This document shows positions 11,601 to 19,963 of a DNA stretch of 64,000 bases, piece after piece. The DNA lies in the NCBI GenBank assembly GCA_000507305.1, contig DF239253.1:130104-194103 (forward strand), read 5' to 3'. Numbering within the stretch: the first letter of the stretch is position 1; the number at the start of each line of letters is the position of its first letter. The translations under genes and the position numbers were made by a program. The notes under the pieces are model-generated. The model had not been told where the DNA came from, did not search any database, and saw only the letters and a program-made list of their open reading frames with translations. The DNA is from Breviolum minutum Mf 1.05b.01 (Eukaryota > Sar > Dinophyceae > Suessiales > Symbiodiniaceae).

Positions 11601-13758
11601 CTTCCACCTGAAAAATTGCGAGTTGGAAGATGAACTAGTTGGTGGTTTCAAACATTTTTTTTTCAACCCTACCTGGGGAAATGATCCAATTTGGTTGAAA
11701 CCACCAACTAGTGAAATGTCTTTTGGGGGGCAAAAGGTGTAACCTGAACTGCTAGTTTTGGGGAGTGTAGACTTGTAGACCCCTTAAAAAAACGATCCCC
11801 GTCGAATTGGGAGAAAACCGCATTCAGATAGCATCAACCATGTTGAATCACTATTTGGGAACTAGTTTTTTTCTCCAGCCATTTTGTGCACAACAAGGTG
11901 TTGCACGTGAGATGAAACAAATCTGGTTGGGGTTGTAAAGGGTATTATGCTACCCTCTCATTTCAGGAGCATAACATATTTGGATAGTAGCCCGTTCGTG
12001 AATTGCCTATCAATCAGTGCACTCCAAAAAAACTAACAGCTCTCCCTCATAAATGGCGATGGGTAGACGGTAGGCTCATTACTTTTCTTTTGGGAAGGCT
12101 TTCATTTTGAGGGGTAAATTTCACCACCCTCAAGCCAATGCAAAGTCTGAGAGGGTTTTCAAGATCCTTTCCAAGATGCAAGAGCTTAACCTACCGGTAA
12201 ATTTCATGGAATGGTAAATTGTATCTAGGTGGTGGTTTCAAACACGTTTTATTTTTACCCCTATTTGGGGAAGATTCCCAATTTGACTAATATTTTTCAA
12301 ATGGGTTGAAACCACCAACTAGTAAATGGTATTTTCCCACCTGGCTGAGAAGCGAGGTTCCATCATTCGCTGGTGGCAGATTCGCAAAGCAATGACTGCG
12401 GTTCTTTGGATTTTGTTGGTCTGTGAAAATGGCAACCTGCTCCAAACCCCAAAAGCTAAGCATGCTACCTGGTTTCATGTTCCTTATCAATGGTTGTTTC
12501 TGGTTCCCCTAATAGGTGGTAAGTGGCATATACTCCCCCAATTGGCATTATATACCACTTATATACTGCCTTCTGGGTGATTATATGCTACCTACCACTT
12601 TTTAGGGGAACCAGAAACAACCATTGACCTTAGAAACATGCAGAGATTAGTAAGGCCGTATTCAAGGGCCATTGATGGTTTACAAGTTAACCTCAAGTTA
12701 ATATATTCAACACTTCTTCTGGTGTATGCCTTGGGGTTAGGAAGGAGTTCCCCATGATTGTTTTTGTTGATTTGTAACAGATCTCTCCAACAAAAACACG
12801 AAGTGCTCGCAGTTCAAAAGATGGTGGAATGACAGTGATGAACTGCATGAACTGCTGAGTGGAGTGCAACCGAATCCAACACAATGCTTGCAAGGTTATA
12901 TGTGCTGGGGTCTAAACTCCCATTATGTCCATATAGTATGGGATGGTCATCAACCCTAATGATAGGGGTTTATATACCCATTGTAAGGATTCCCTGTTGG
13001 GCCTTGGAACCCCTGTAAAGCTCACTTAAAACTGTTTTTGTTGCTTCTCGTCAAGGACCATATACCAGAACCATCTCATTTGAACTTCGCAGTTTTGTTT
13101 GTTTTTGCTTTCCTTGCTTCAAATTTATTTAATTGAAGAAAATCAGCAACCACACAGATTCTATAGAACAAACAAAGGCCACCTGGAACCTGACGCATCA
13201 ACTTTAACATGGTTGTTTAGATTGGATGCTTCCAAATCTTTACTTGGGAAAATGTTTGTTTCAAAGTTTAAACCATGTCCATCCGTTAAAAAGCCTGGTT
13301 GTTCTGGAGTTCCAGGCAGGAAGAAAGTTCGAAGGAACCTTTCTCTACTTGCAGTTGATCCCTCTCCTACCTGTCATCAACTCTGGCAGCGCAGAATAGG
13401 AAACAACGGAGTCAATTATTGGCTGCCAACAAAAGGAAACGCTACCAACATTTGGAAGAAACCGGAAGAAGATCAAGTTCATAAAGTTTTAGCATACGCC
13501 CCTGAAGAAAAGGGATGGCCCGGGATGGCTTGGAAAACGATCCTTCTTAGAGGATTCCGGTCACTTTTTCAGGGGCTTTTTGCTGTTAAACTTCAGGGCT
13601 CTAACCCGAGAATGGGAGCTTCAACAATCACAACATCTCCACCGCCGCCTGTGCGAAGGGTGTCATGAAAATCGCCAGTGGTGTGAATCAGCTTCAACAA
13701 CGAGAACACGCTGCTTGGCTTTTTAGCGCGAAAGGGGGGAAAGATGGTGTTGGGAAGG
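1966..13758 (+). CDS. CNG/voltage-gated-type K+ channel, split gene (5' part missing)
   Basis: This is a cation channel of the plasma or an internal membrane. The pieces, in order, are a pore helix with K+ filter (IMTLTSIGYG), an S6 helix (AVVIGQMCGVLATLL), a C-linker (LRRYFWES, IIERMSPMLQG), a cNMP-binding-like beta roll (VRRGV, GGRVL, SVWGE|DMI, LTYLEVLVLRY) and a basic tail. Exons used: 1966-2088, 4319-4394, 5367-5422, 6075-6122, 6682-6743, 7167-7207, 8194-8310, 9006-9098, 9788-9884, 12357-12400, 12813-12894, 13390-13476 and 13611-13758. Every junction up to 13476 keeps phase, using GT, GC and GA donors. S1-S5 are not found. The residue after GYG reads V rather than the usual D, so an exon may be missing there. 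Channels of this layout are typical of alveolates and other protists. The gene may continue through the coiled-coil exons to the stop at 19012. Confidence 0.82.
2110..2114. other. Assembly gap (5 N)
   Basis: Five unresolved bases follow a run of ten G within an intron of the channel gene. The flanking G run suggests a sequencing or assembly stall rather than a real junction. Confidence 0.95.
2400..2447 (+). CDS. Possible extra channel exon between filter and S6
   Basis: This 48-base block has AG|G at its start and AAG|gtaact at its end. It would insert ISDMLCTYLWATRST in phase between the filter exon and the S6 exon, giving a filter-to-S6 distance nearer to that of known channels. Its sequence does not resemble the usual segment there, so it may be chance. 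Confidence 0.3.
4319..4394 (+). CDS. Channel exon: S6 helix
   Basis: The acceptor is ctaag|G. The frame reads AMMAAMWAVVIGQM and then CGVLATLLPHD. A hydrophobic helix with W-A-x-V-I-G followed by LLPHD matches the S6 and start of the C-linker in protist CNG/Kv-type channels. The exon ends in phase 0 before gtgtct and joins the exon at 5367. Confidence 0.85.
5367..5422 (+). CDS. Channel exon: C-linker part 1
   Basis: The acceptor is ttcag|G. It reads VAFKRTMDDLNWMMRDRD, matching the FxxTMDxLNxxMRD stretch that follows S6 in this family. The family expects the next residues to be M-P-K. This requires a GC donor at 5423 (AT|gcacct) and joining to G at 6075. Confidence 0.85.
6075..6122 (+). CDS. 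Channel exon: C-linker part 2
   Basis: The acceptor is ttgag|G. It reads PKSLRSKLRRYFWES, the basic RxxLRxYF helix of the C-linker. It ends AG|gtgacc, and the split codon closes with the G that opens the next exon at 6682. Confidence 0.85.
6246..6360. repeat. (GTT)n then (GTTT)n low-complexity tract
   Basis: Seven or more GTT units, then T/C-rich sequence, then about nine GTTT units. Confidence 0.93.
6682..6743 (+). CDS. Channel exon: C-linker part 3 (ERMSPMLQ)
   Basis: It reads SLNRLMEQRTIIERMSPMLQ. The MSPxLQGEVA motif is a landmark of protist CNG-type channels just before the cyclic-nucleotide domain. It ends CAAG|gcggcc, a GC donor. The split G joins GT at 7167 to restore LQG. Confidence 0.88.
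7167..7207 (+). CDS. Channel micro-exon: QG-VVAKQLSDQWLSK
   Basis: This 41-base exon has tggcag|G and AAG|gcaact (GC donor). It supplies VVAKQLSDQWLSK, equivalent to EVAxxxNxxWLxK in relatives. Both phases fit the neighbours. Confidence 0.8.
7283..7385. mobile_element. Family D MITE-like element
   Basis: gttgatggttcagaaatctg / ccggatttctgaagcatcaa, an inverted repeat of about 20 bases. The core has ggttttatacatcccaggtg. Confidence 0.85.
7528..7617. repeat. (GAT)n microsatellite
   Basis: About 30 GAT/GAC triplets with a few changes. It lies in a channel intron. Confidence 0.95.
7791..7897. mobile_element. Family C MITE-like element
   Basis: taccctccctaaaactaaca ... gagctgttagtttccgggag; the two ends are inverted copies. 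The core reads gatggttt...ggaatctccttttccagggg. Confidence 0.82.
8194..8310 (+). CDS. Channel exon: start of cNMP-binding-like domain
   Basis: It reads IFAKRSPRNCQVPYLQ followed by SLDQETLVAVARKLTPMLFA and PNE. The xFLxxLAxKLxPxxFAPxE pattern is the usual start of the nucleotide-binding roll. The donor is probably GC (AATGAG|gcaatt), because the longer GT alternative does not fit the family. Confidence 0.85.
8561..8600. repeat. (ATC)n microsatellite
   Basis: About 13 perfect units. It lies in a channel intron. Confidence 0.95.
9006..9098 (+). CDS. Channel exon: cNMP-like roll
   Basis: It reads MFGTQGALFVVRRGVCMHG and then GRVLVAGSVWGE, matching LyVVxRGxxxxGGRVLxxGxVWGE in relatives. The family requires D-M-I next, so the exon ends GAG|gacgtc (GA donor) and joins GATATG at 9788. 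The frame stays open past this point for some 100 bases, but that extension does not match the family. Confidence 0.88.
9607..9705. mobile_element. Family A MITE-like element
   Basis: ctagGTGGTGGTTTCAAA at one end and TTGAAACCACCAActag at the other; about 99 bp. CTAG lies at both edges, either as target duplication or as part of the repeat. Confidence 0.85.
9788..9884 (+). CDS. Channel exon: end of cNMP-like domain
   Basis: The acceptor is ttgcag|G. It reads DMIVSSESLRDSRTARC and then LTYLEVLVLRYAVPW. Arg in the cassette (DSRTAR) and the LxYLEVLVL strand match the last beta strand and C helix region. The donor is A|gtaagt, a perfect consensus, phase 1. Confidence 0.88.
10832..10956. mobile_element. 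Family J hairpin element
   Basis: atggttaattggtggtttgg / ccaaaccaccaattaaccat is a perfect terminal inverted repeat of more than 20 bases, and the next block (ggccgggtggttt) pairs as well. Confidence 0.92.
11635..11711. mobile_element. Family A MITE-like element (short)
   Basis: ctagttGGTGGTTTCAAAC ... GGTTGAAACCACCAActag, with an internal deletion relative to other copies. Confidence 0.85.
12225..12322. mobile_element. Family A MITE-like element next to a channel exon
   Basis: A full copy with both inverted ends and CTAG edges. It ends 34 bases before the channel exon at 12357, inside the intron. Confidence 0.88.
12357..12400 (+). CDS. Channel exon: post-cNMP helix
   Basis: It reads SIIRWWQIRKAMTA. 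An IRxxxIRKA helix after the nucleotide domain is usual in these channels. It follows a family A element (12225-12322) and could end at gttctt (12401) or at gtctgt (12419); both keep phase 0. Confidence 0.7.
12487..12627. mobile_element. Hairpin element (GGTTGTTTCTGGTTCCCC ends)
   Basis: tcaatggttgtttctggttc / gaaccagaaacaaccattga is a perfect inverted repeat of 20 bases, continuing with cccctaa and a second arm ggtggtaagtgg / ctacctaccact. Confidence 0.9.
12813..12894 (+). CDS. Channel tail exon
   Basis: The acceptor is ctcgcag. It reads FKRWWNDSDELHELLSGV and then QPNPTQCLQ. The donor CAAG|gttata lies at the first bases of a family F element (12899). Phases fit both neighbours, but this tail is not conserved enough to prove the frame. 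Confidence 0.5.
12899..13015. mobile_element. Family F element, 3' end decayed
   Basis: tatgtgctggggtctaaact, the signature ggatggtcatcaaccc and a block like ggggtttatatacccat. It begins five bases into the intron after the channel exon 12813-12894. Confidence 0.75.
13166..13320. mobile_element. Family I element
   Basis: ccacctggaacctgacgcat ... ggttgttctggagttccagg with the inner block gcttccaaatctttacttgg. It explains part of a long but spurious open frame. Confidence 0.7.
13390..13476 (+). CDS. Channel tail exon, basic
   Basis: It reads QNRKQRSQLLAANKRKRYQH and then LEETGRRS. This is a strongly basic helix, as is common at the end of such channels. The longer 189-codon frame across 13099-13668 on the same strand runs through a family I element and a family C element, so I treat it as chance. 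Confidence 0.5.
13495..13603. mobile_element. Family C element filling a channel intron
   Basis: tacgcccctgaagaaaaggg ... gctgttaaacttcagggct. It takes up nearly all of the 134-base intron between the exons at 13390 and 13611. Confidence 0.82.
13611..13758 (+). CDS. Channel tail exon, reading frame unresolved
   Basis: Two frames are good. One (phase 1 start) reads WELQQSQHLHRRLCEGC and stops near 13722. The other (phase 0) reads NISTAACAKGVMKIASG then VNQLQQREHAAWLFSAK and stays open to a donor at 13759. The second has the more natural codon choice and would let the gene run on to 19012. The first follows directly from the phase of the exon at 13390. Confidence 0.45.
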
Positions 13759-13938
13759 GTGGATGTTACCCTATAGACATCCACTCATACCTCCTGAAAA
13801 TAGTGGAAAAATAGAGGTTTATTTTAGGATGTTTTAGGGATCAAATTTTCAAGTTGACACATAACCAGAGAGTGACAGGAACGGACTACAACATAAAAAC
13901 GGGGGGTGATTCCATGTGATTCCTTCACCTGCTGATTT

Positions 13939-13971
13939 CTTTTTTTTTTTTTTTTGGGGGGGGGGGGGGGT
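13939..13971. repeat. Poly-T / poly-G junction
   Basis: About 18 T are followed directly by about 15 G. Confidence 0.93.
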
Positions 13972-14409
13972 AGCGTGCCCATACCATCCATGAGACAATT
14001 GTATACTTATCCATTCATGAATGGTTGATGTTTATTTTATTTTTTTTAATGGTAAATTAGTATAGGTGCTATATACCAGTCCCGTGGATGGTATGGGGTG
14101 GGGATTGTCTTATGAACCTTCACTATCCTTTTTTTTGGTGGGATTGGTGGAGGTGGTAGGCATGGGATTCATCACCATTTTGCGCGGGTCCCACTTGGGG
14201 AACACTTTTTTCCAACCACCAAACAAGCAAACTTTAAGGATATGATATAATTGTAAATATTGGGGCATGTCAAATCTTTGGGAACTAAGTGGGCAAACAT
14301 TCTAATTGTATGAAGGGTAGCCATTTTTAAGCTTCACGGACTCCAGTGTGAATCAGTGTTTAGGCAGGGCCCAAATTATATACCAAGATCACTAATGATC
14401 CAAAACTCA

Positions 14410-14527
14410 AGGTACCTAAAATGGAGGTACTCACCTGTAATCTTTATGGATTCGGTTTATGTAAGGGAATCCCTAGCCCAAAAGCAGCATTATAACAAGG
14501 CAGGCTGTACCTCCATTTTTGGTACCT
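14410..14527. mobile_element. Family O hairpin element
   Basis: aggtacctaaaatggaggta / tacctccatttttggtacct, an inverted repeat of 20 bases with one mismatch. Confidence 0.82.
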
Positions 14528-14964
14528 GAAACGTTTGGTGAAGGGGACTTCCGTGTTTTTGGGTACTCTTCCGACACGGTTGCCATTCTGAAACACGGCT
14601 TCCCGGCAAAATTCGACATATAGGTTGGAAAGTAAGGAGCGTTTGTTGCCTTAAAAAATCATGAACCATGAGAATGAGCGATGTGGAGCTACCCCCAGGT
14701 TGCAATGAGCACACCTTAGTTAACAAAGAAACATCCCTTTTTCTGAAGCATCAGCATCGATATTAAAAAATCTGGGCCCCGTATGGGTCCAGTCACAGTC
14801 CTTTTTTTGTGGGGAGGTGGGTGTTCGGGAGTTATATCTGACATTTTTCATAGGAAACTAATTTTCTGTGTTGGGCGTTTTGCAGATATTCCTCGGGCCC
14901 ATCATTTTTGCACGTTTGATAGAATGTTCATCGTCATTTGAAAACGGGTGAAACCGGTTACCAG

Positions 14965-15006
14965 GAGGCATTTGATCATTTGCCTGAAGAAGAACGACGG
15001 GTCTTG
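14965..15006 (+). CDS. Possible exon EAFDHLPEEERRVL
   Basis: It has ccag|G at the start and TTG|gtgaat at the end, and an acidic-basic helix reading EAFDHLPEEERRVL. I do not recognise it. It could be an exon of the tail region that ends at 19012. Confidence 0.35.
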
Positions 15007-15097
15007 GTGAATCTTGGCAAAACATCGGCCCCAATCTGTTTTGGGTCATTATTTTGGGATGGAACTGGACGAGGTTAGAAGATGAACATCATCTTCC

Positions 15098-15123
15098 ACA
15101 CACACACACACACACACACACAC
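15098..15123. repeat. (CA)n microsatellite
   Basis: About 13 CA units. Confidence 0.93.
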
Positions 15124-15784
15124 CAGTTTTTGGTTTCCATGTTAATAGAAGATTTTAAGCTTCAACTAAATAGACTGAACTCAATAGTGTTGCATCCAGC
15201 ACCCCCCAAAAAAAGAACGAACATTCTTTGAACCTGCAAATTGATGGTTTGTTGTAGATTCTAGATGTTTTGTTGATGGTTTGTTGTAGATGTTGTGTGT
15301 GTTGTGTTTCTTTTCCTTCGGGTGCCTAAAAGTTCCAGCAGTTTGTTTTCGGGGCAGGTTGCATAGATTGCATAGAGCTTCGACAAAGGCATCAATAAAA
15401 GAGGCCCCAGTGCCCTTGAATGCAAGACACAAAAAGTGTGCATCCAAAAGTTGTATGAAGGACAAAAATCATTAACAGAAGGACCAAAAACAATTATGAA
15501 CCAAAGAGCCCAAAACGCTGACCCAAAGAAGAGATAAACACAAGAGACCAAAAACGAGAACCTCAGACCCCAGCAATTCTCTGAATTTAAGGAAGCGAAC
15601 AGTTTTTACCTGAGGCCCCAAAAGAGACATGAATGTAACCATGGAAAAGAATTTCCAAAATTCAGGTCCGCACCCATATAGTTTTATCACAATCCTGTAT
15701 CTGAAACGGTTGGTTTTTTTTTGGGGTGGGGAAGGGGGGAACAGAGGAGGGAATTTGACCAAACGACCAACGATTTCTTCCCAG

Positions 15785-15897
15785 GGCTCGGCTACTTCAT
15801 GGAGAGAGCATTGATCACTTTCAGCAACGAAAGCTGCGCCTTGCCAGGGTTTTTGGTCACATCCAAGGTTTTTGGATTCAGGAATGCATGGTCAATG
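15785..15897 (+). CDS. Exon of unknown gene (helical, basic)
   Basis: It is bounded by cccag|G and AATG|gtaggt, a strong donor, and spans 37 whole codons plus one base. It reads ARLLHGESIDHFQQRKLRL and then ARVFGHIQGFWIQECMVN. I recognise no family. It lies on the same strand between the channel and the stop at 19012 and probably belongs to that transcript. Confidence 0.55.
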
Positions 15898-17648
15898 GTA
15901 GGTCCCTAAATGTCGTTATATAATGTTATATATAAATGAAGTGCGATGGGGCACCTTATACATGGTCGGAAACTGGTGACGGGACCCTGGCCCAAAGATA
16001 TTGGTTAGCGACGTGACCCGCCGAGGCCGAGGCCACCCCAAGCTATGGCTCAGTAAGGGAATATTCCCAAAATGCCCTTATTTTAGGTTGAGGAGGTCTA
16101 GTAATGTGCCCCCGGTGTATTATAGGTCTTATATCAGAGATACCTACACTTGAAGAATACATTGTAATTTACCCACTTGTTTTATTGTACGGTTTATAGC
16201 TCATTAGAGTTTTTCAATTAAGCAATTCACTGTTAGTCAAGAGATATTTTTTTGGATAACTTCACGTGATTGCAAACTTGTGGATCGCGATAGCTGATTT
16301 GTGGAACTTTTGCATGCACAATATGCAAAAGATGCAAAAGTGTTGGCATCAAATATTGACGGTACTAGTATGTTGTGTCCTAAATTGAATAGTAGTATTT
16401 GTATTAATATATAATGCTATTAATGATGAGTCAACATATTTTGATATTGATGACAGCTGTAGTTTGATAATGCTATATATAAATCGATCAGATGTTCTCT
16501 TTTAGCAATTCAATCATCGTAGAATATATAATTCAATTATATACATAGATACAAATTATTCAAGTATGCTTTGTTGAGAATCAGCGCTCACCAAACACAA
16601 CAATAATGCATATTGTGATGCAAACATATATGAATATACCTTCAGTATAAGACGTAAGAATGACTTGCACTGCTGTAAGTATTTTTCATGTCCTATCAAG
16701 CTAGTGTTACTTTCATGTGTTGGTGCTGATGAAATATTTGAAACATGGTAGAAATGGTAAGCGATGTTATAAATGAATTGAACATATATATTTTTATATT
16801 GAAGATATATAAGTTGTTTTTGAGGTGAAAAACAGAACACGTGTGATTACTATGATTCCTTTCATATATGTTCATGCATTTACTTATATACGTAGATATT
16901 GTATATGTATAGATTCCACCTATTTGATTACATTTATCACAGAAAGTGCCAACCTGTCACATGAATTGCAATGTTTCATGTCACATGTATATGTTAAAAC
17001 AAATGTATGGAATCCAGCAACTTGTCACTGGTTTGGTACGGTTTTCCATTTTCCTCCAAAAAATAGTCTCAGTTCAAAGGATTGCTGGATGTAAACGGAA
17101 AGACATAACATCAAACTTCACCATCAAACTGGACAAAACATGACGCCCAACTCCCAACTACTGCCTATATCAGCGGCTATTCTTGGTTGGCAATTCCAAG
17201 TCGACTATTAAAATTTTGACTGTTTTTTTCACGTGAGGAGACCATTATTCTACTATATTATTAAAAAAATCAATCAAATCCAGGGGGGCAGTTATTTTTA
17301 CTGGAAGTCTTGGACTTCTAGGGTATTACACTGACGAAAACTAACATGTCCCCTGAAAATTGATGGTTGGAAGAAGATGTATTTCCTATTGAAAATTGAT
17401 GGTTAGTTTTCCAGGGTATTTGCTTGAAGATCATTCCCTTCCAAATGGCCACGAATTTCCTGTTTGAGGTTTAGATTCGTTGCATCCTAAAAATTGTTTC
17501 CGGGACTCTTTCCGTATGTCGAATCTTATGAACTCTCGGAATCCAAACCCCTCCCCGATCGAATAGGATTGATGGTCCCATTCCCATCCCCACCATAGGA
17601 CTGTAGGGTTAATCCCTTTCTATTAGGACATATATTTGGATCCTCAAG

Positions 17649-17789
17649 GGGAAGGTGTTCGTCGAAGTCGTGGTCCGCAGGTCGAGGTGCAGTAAGACCT
17701 TGAGCAACTTGAGCTACAGCAGCTACGTCGCATCTTCCGAAACCACGGACGTTCCAACACACGCGGCGACGGGAGTTCCAACAACTGTG
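17649..17789 (+). CDS. Coiled-coil-like exon with an in-frame TAA
   Basis: It is GC-rich compared with its surroundings. One frame reads EGVRRSRGPQVEVQ, then TAA (17693-17695), then DLEQLELQQLRRIFRNHG. The part after the stop is a typical Leu/Gln coiled coil. Either the exon begins at gtaag|AC (17697) and the upstream match is chance, or the copy carries a nonsense change. The exact 3' end is not fixed. Confidence 0.45.
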
Positions 17790-18160
17790 GTGACGTGGTT
17801 AAACCAGAGAGTGTTTATAAAGGGATGGGGATGGGTTCCAAAAACACTTACTGCACCGTTTTTTGTGGCTGGATGGGTAAGTGCATACATGCATGGTTGA
17901 TTTCTAAGTGTGATTTGAAAATGTGTAAAGGCATCAATGAAACCATACATTACCCGCCCATGGATCCTATGGGATATCCGGAATGGACCTACGTGCTTTC
18001 TATATTATACTTGTGGTAGGAACACCCGCCCTGGAAAGACTATCGGCGAGCTTACCCCTGAACACAGGTGCAGACAATATATGACATGTTCATCATTAGA
18101 TTTTGAGATCATCATTGAACACCATGATATTTTTTCATAGTATTCAGCCATAAGGTACTC

Positions 18161-18271
18161 TTGATGGTTCAGAACTCCGGCGATGAGTACCTGGGATTAA
18201 TAACACCCTGTAAATCATGGGATAAAACTACCAACCTCAACTGGTATTCTCGCCGGATTTCTGAACCATCA
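18161..18271. mobile_element. Family D MITE-like element
   Basis: ttgatggttcagaactccgg / ccggatttctgaaccatcag. Other partial D copies lie near 3640-3710, 24525 and 56479. Confidence 0.83.
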
Positions 18272-18555
18272 GGAGTTTGAGGGCGTCAATTTTTCAGTTT
18301 TTGGGAAGTCCAGCTAGCCCAACTCACCAAGCTGAGATTTATCCTGGCGGAGGCCAGTTGGAAAAGGAGAGCCTTCTTGGAAATCACCTTTTTAATCAGG
18401 TTTTAACTATGTTAAATTTCAGGTTATTTGCTGAATATAGAGCCTTTAGCGGGTTGATAATCCATTTGCTTGGAAGGTGTTTTTTTGTGTTTCTCTTTTA
18501 CTTGTGTTTTTTCTTCGTTTTCTTTTTTAGGTTGGTGATTTCCTTAGTTCAATGG

Positions 18556-18711
18556 TCATGGCTGGTCAACCTACCTAACGTTCCCCCCCCCCTCCGCCAA
18601 GTAAGGTTAAACAAACCCTTACTACTTATTGGTTTCCCTTAATATGGCCTTATTAATCCCTTACTTCTGGGGGGGGTGCGCTAAGGGCGGGGGATAGGTT
18701 GACCAGCCATG
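18556..18711. mobile_element. Family K hairpin element
   Basis: tcatggctggtcaacctacc / ataggttgaccagccatgat, a near-perfect inverted repeat, with C-rich and G-rich inner arms that also pair. Confidence 0.85.
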
Positions 18712-18882
18712 ATATGTGCTAGGGTCTAATATAATAGGGGTTGGTCATCGACCCAACAGTACGGTTTATATACCCAATAGTAATCAATACTAGGGTTTGT
18801 ATACCCAATAAAAGGATTTCCTATTGAATGTGGGATGGCCATTCCCCATACACAGTAGCGACTTTCGTCTCTGGCACATATG
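18711..18882. mobile_element. Family F MITE-like element
   Basis: atatgtgctagggtctaata ... gtctctggcacata with the core tgggatggccattcccc. It starts where the K element ends and lies just before the terminal exon at 18908. Confidence 0.85.
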
Positions 18883-18907
18883 GCAAGTTTTATGGCACGT
18901 TTGTGAG

Positions 18908-19012
18908 GTGCCAACTGCTGAATTGGCAGATATGAAGGAAGCCATTATGAGAATGACGGAGACTGTGGAGCAACTGCAACAGACAGTGCTTTACATGTCT
19001 GGAACATGTTAA
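18908..19012 (+). CDS. Terminal exon, coiled coil, stop at 19012
   Basis: The acceptor is ttgtgag|G. It reads VPTAELADMKEAIMRM and then TETVEQLQQTVLYMSGTC, then TAA. Heptad spacing of Leu/Ile/Met/Val indicates a coiled coil. A family F element (18711-18882) ends 25 bases upstream, inside the preceding intron. It closes either the channel gene or a separate gene between 14965 and here. Confidence 0.6.
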   Translation: MPTAELADMKEAIMRMTETVEQLQQTVLYMSGTC

Positions 19013-19923
19013 GGATTTGTCCTTAACCGGAAAAAATACCCGGAGATTTCCCCGGAGAAACTGAAACAACCAGCAAGTTTCCGAATCAGAAAATTTCATA
19101 GCATGTGAATAGAAAGGAATCATTACTAACGAGACTGGTATGTTTAATCATCAAAAAGTTCGGGTACAAACTCGCTGTGAGTTTTAGTGACAGGTTTTTA
19201 GTGGATGGTCTCGGCCAGTGCAAACTGGATGAGGCCATGTTTTGGTTTGAAGTGCCGTGGTCGTGAGCACCCGCAACAGACCTCGAAAACAGCTGAGCAG
19301 TGAAAAACCAGTCAAATGTCTGTTTACCTTTATAATCATTCATACTTTGTTCATCAACTTTTAATATTTGAAAGGCAACAGCTCATGACGTAAAGGGAAT
19401 TGCTATAAGACCAATCAGTCAACATCAGGTGTCAAGAGAAAAGATATTCGGATAAAATTACAGTACTTCGTCATAGCTCAGCTGATAACTCCCCCGGAGT
19501 TTTTCATAAAGAGATGCTTAGTTCTTTGCATGTTCGGCAGAGGTATGCCGCAATCTTACAAAAAGACCTGCCACACGGCCTAGAAACGGCATGTGGCTTC
19601 AATTGGCAGAGCTGCAAATTTGCACTGGTTTATTCATGTGTGTGAGGGGCAACTCTTTAATTGTTGTATCCAACGGCTCATTTGGAAAGACATTTTGGCA
19701 TAAATTTAAAACGTATATAAGAGGATCATCAAATATCAGGTTATTGCACTTGTAAGATGCATAAAAAAACAGTTGTGTAATAAGAAAAGCACAGAACACG
19801 GAAGATTCGCACAGCAAAAGCATGAAAACGAAACACATACGAAGGAACCAGGCAACCTTCGTGGAAGATACTTTCAACGGCTTGCCGTTTCGCTCGCTTC
19901 GCGAGTCAATTTTGGTTTCTCCG

Positions 19924-19963
19924 ACGAGCAGCCTTGTTCTCCCACGAGCAGCCTTGTTCTCCC
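19924..19963. repeat. Tandem duplication, 2 x 20 bp
   Basis: The unit acgagcagccttgttctccc occurs twice head to tail without a mismatch. Confidence 0.95.

Noticed and set aside
13099..13668. Longest open frame (189 codons)
   Set aside because: It runs through a family I element and a family C element. The real exons at 13390 and 13611 are in other frames, supported by splice borders and phase.
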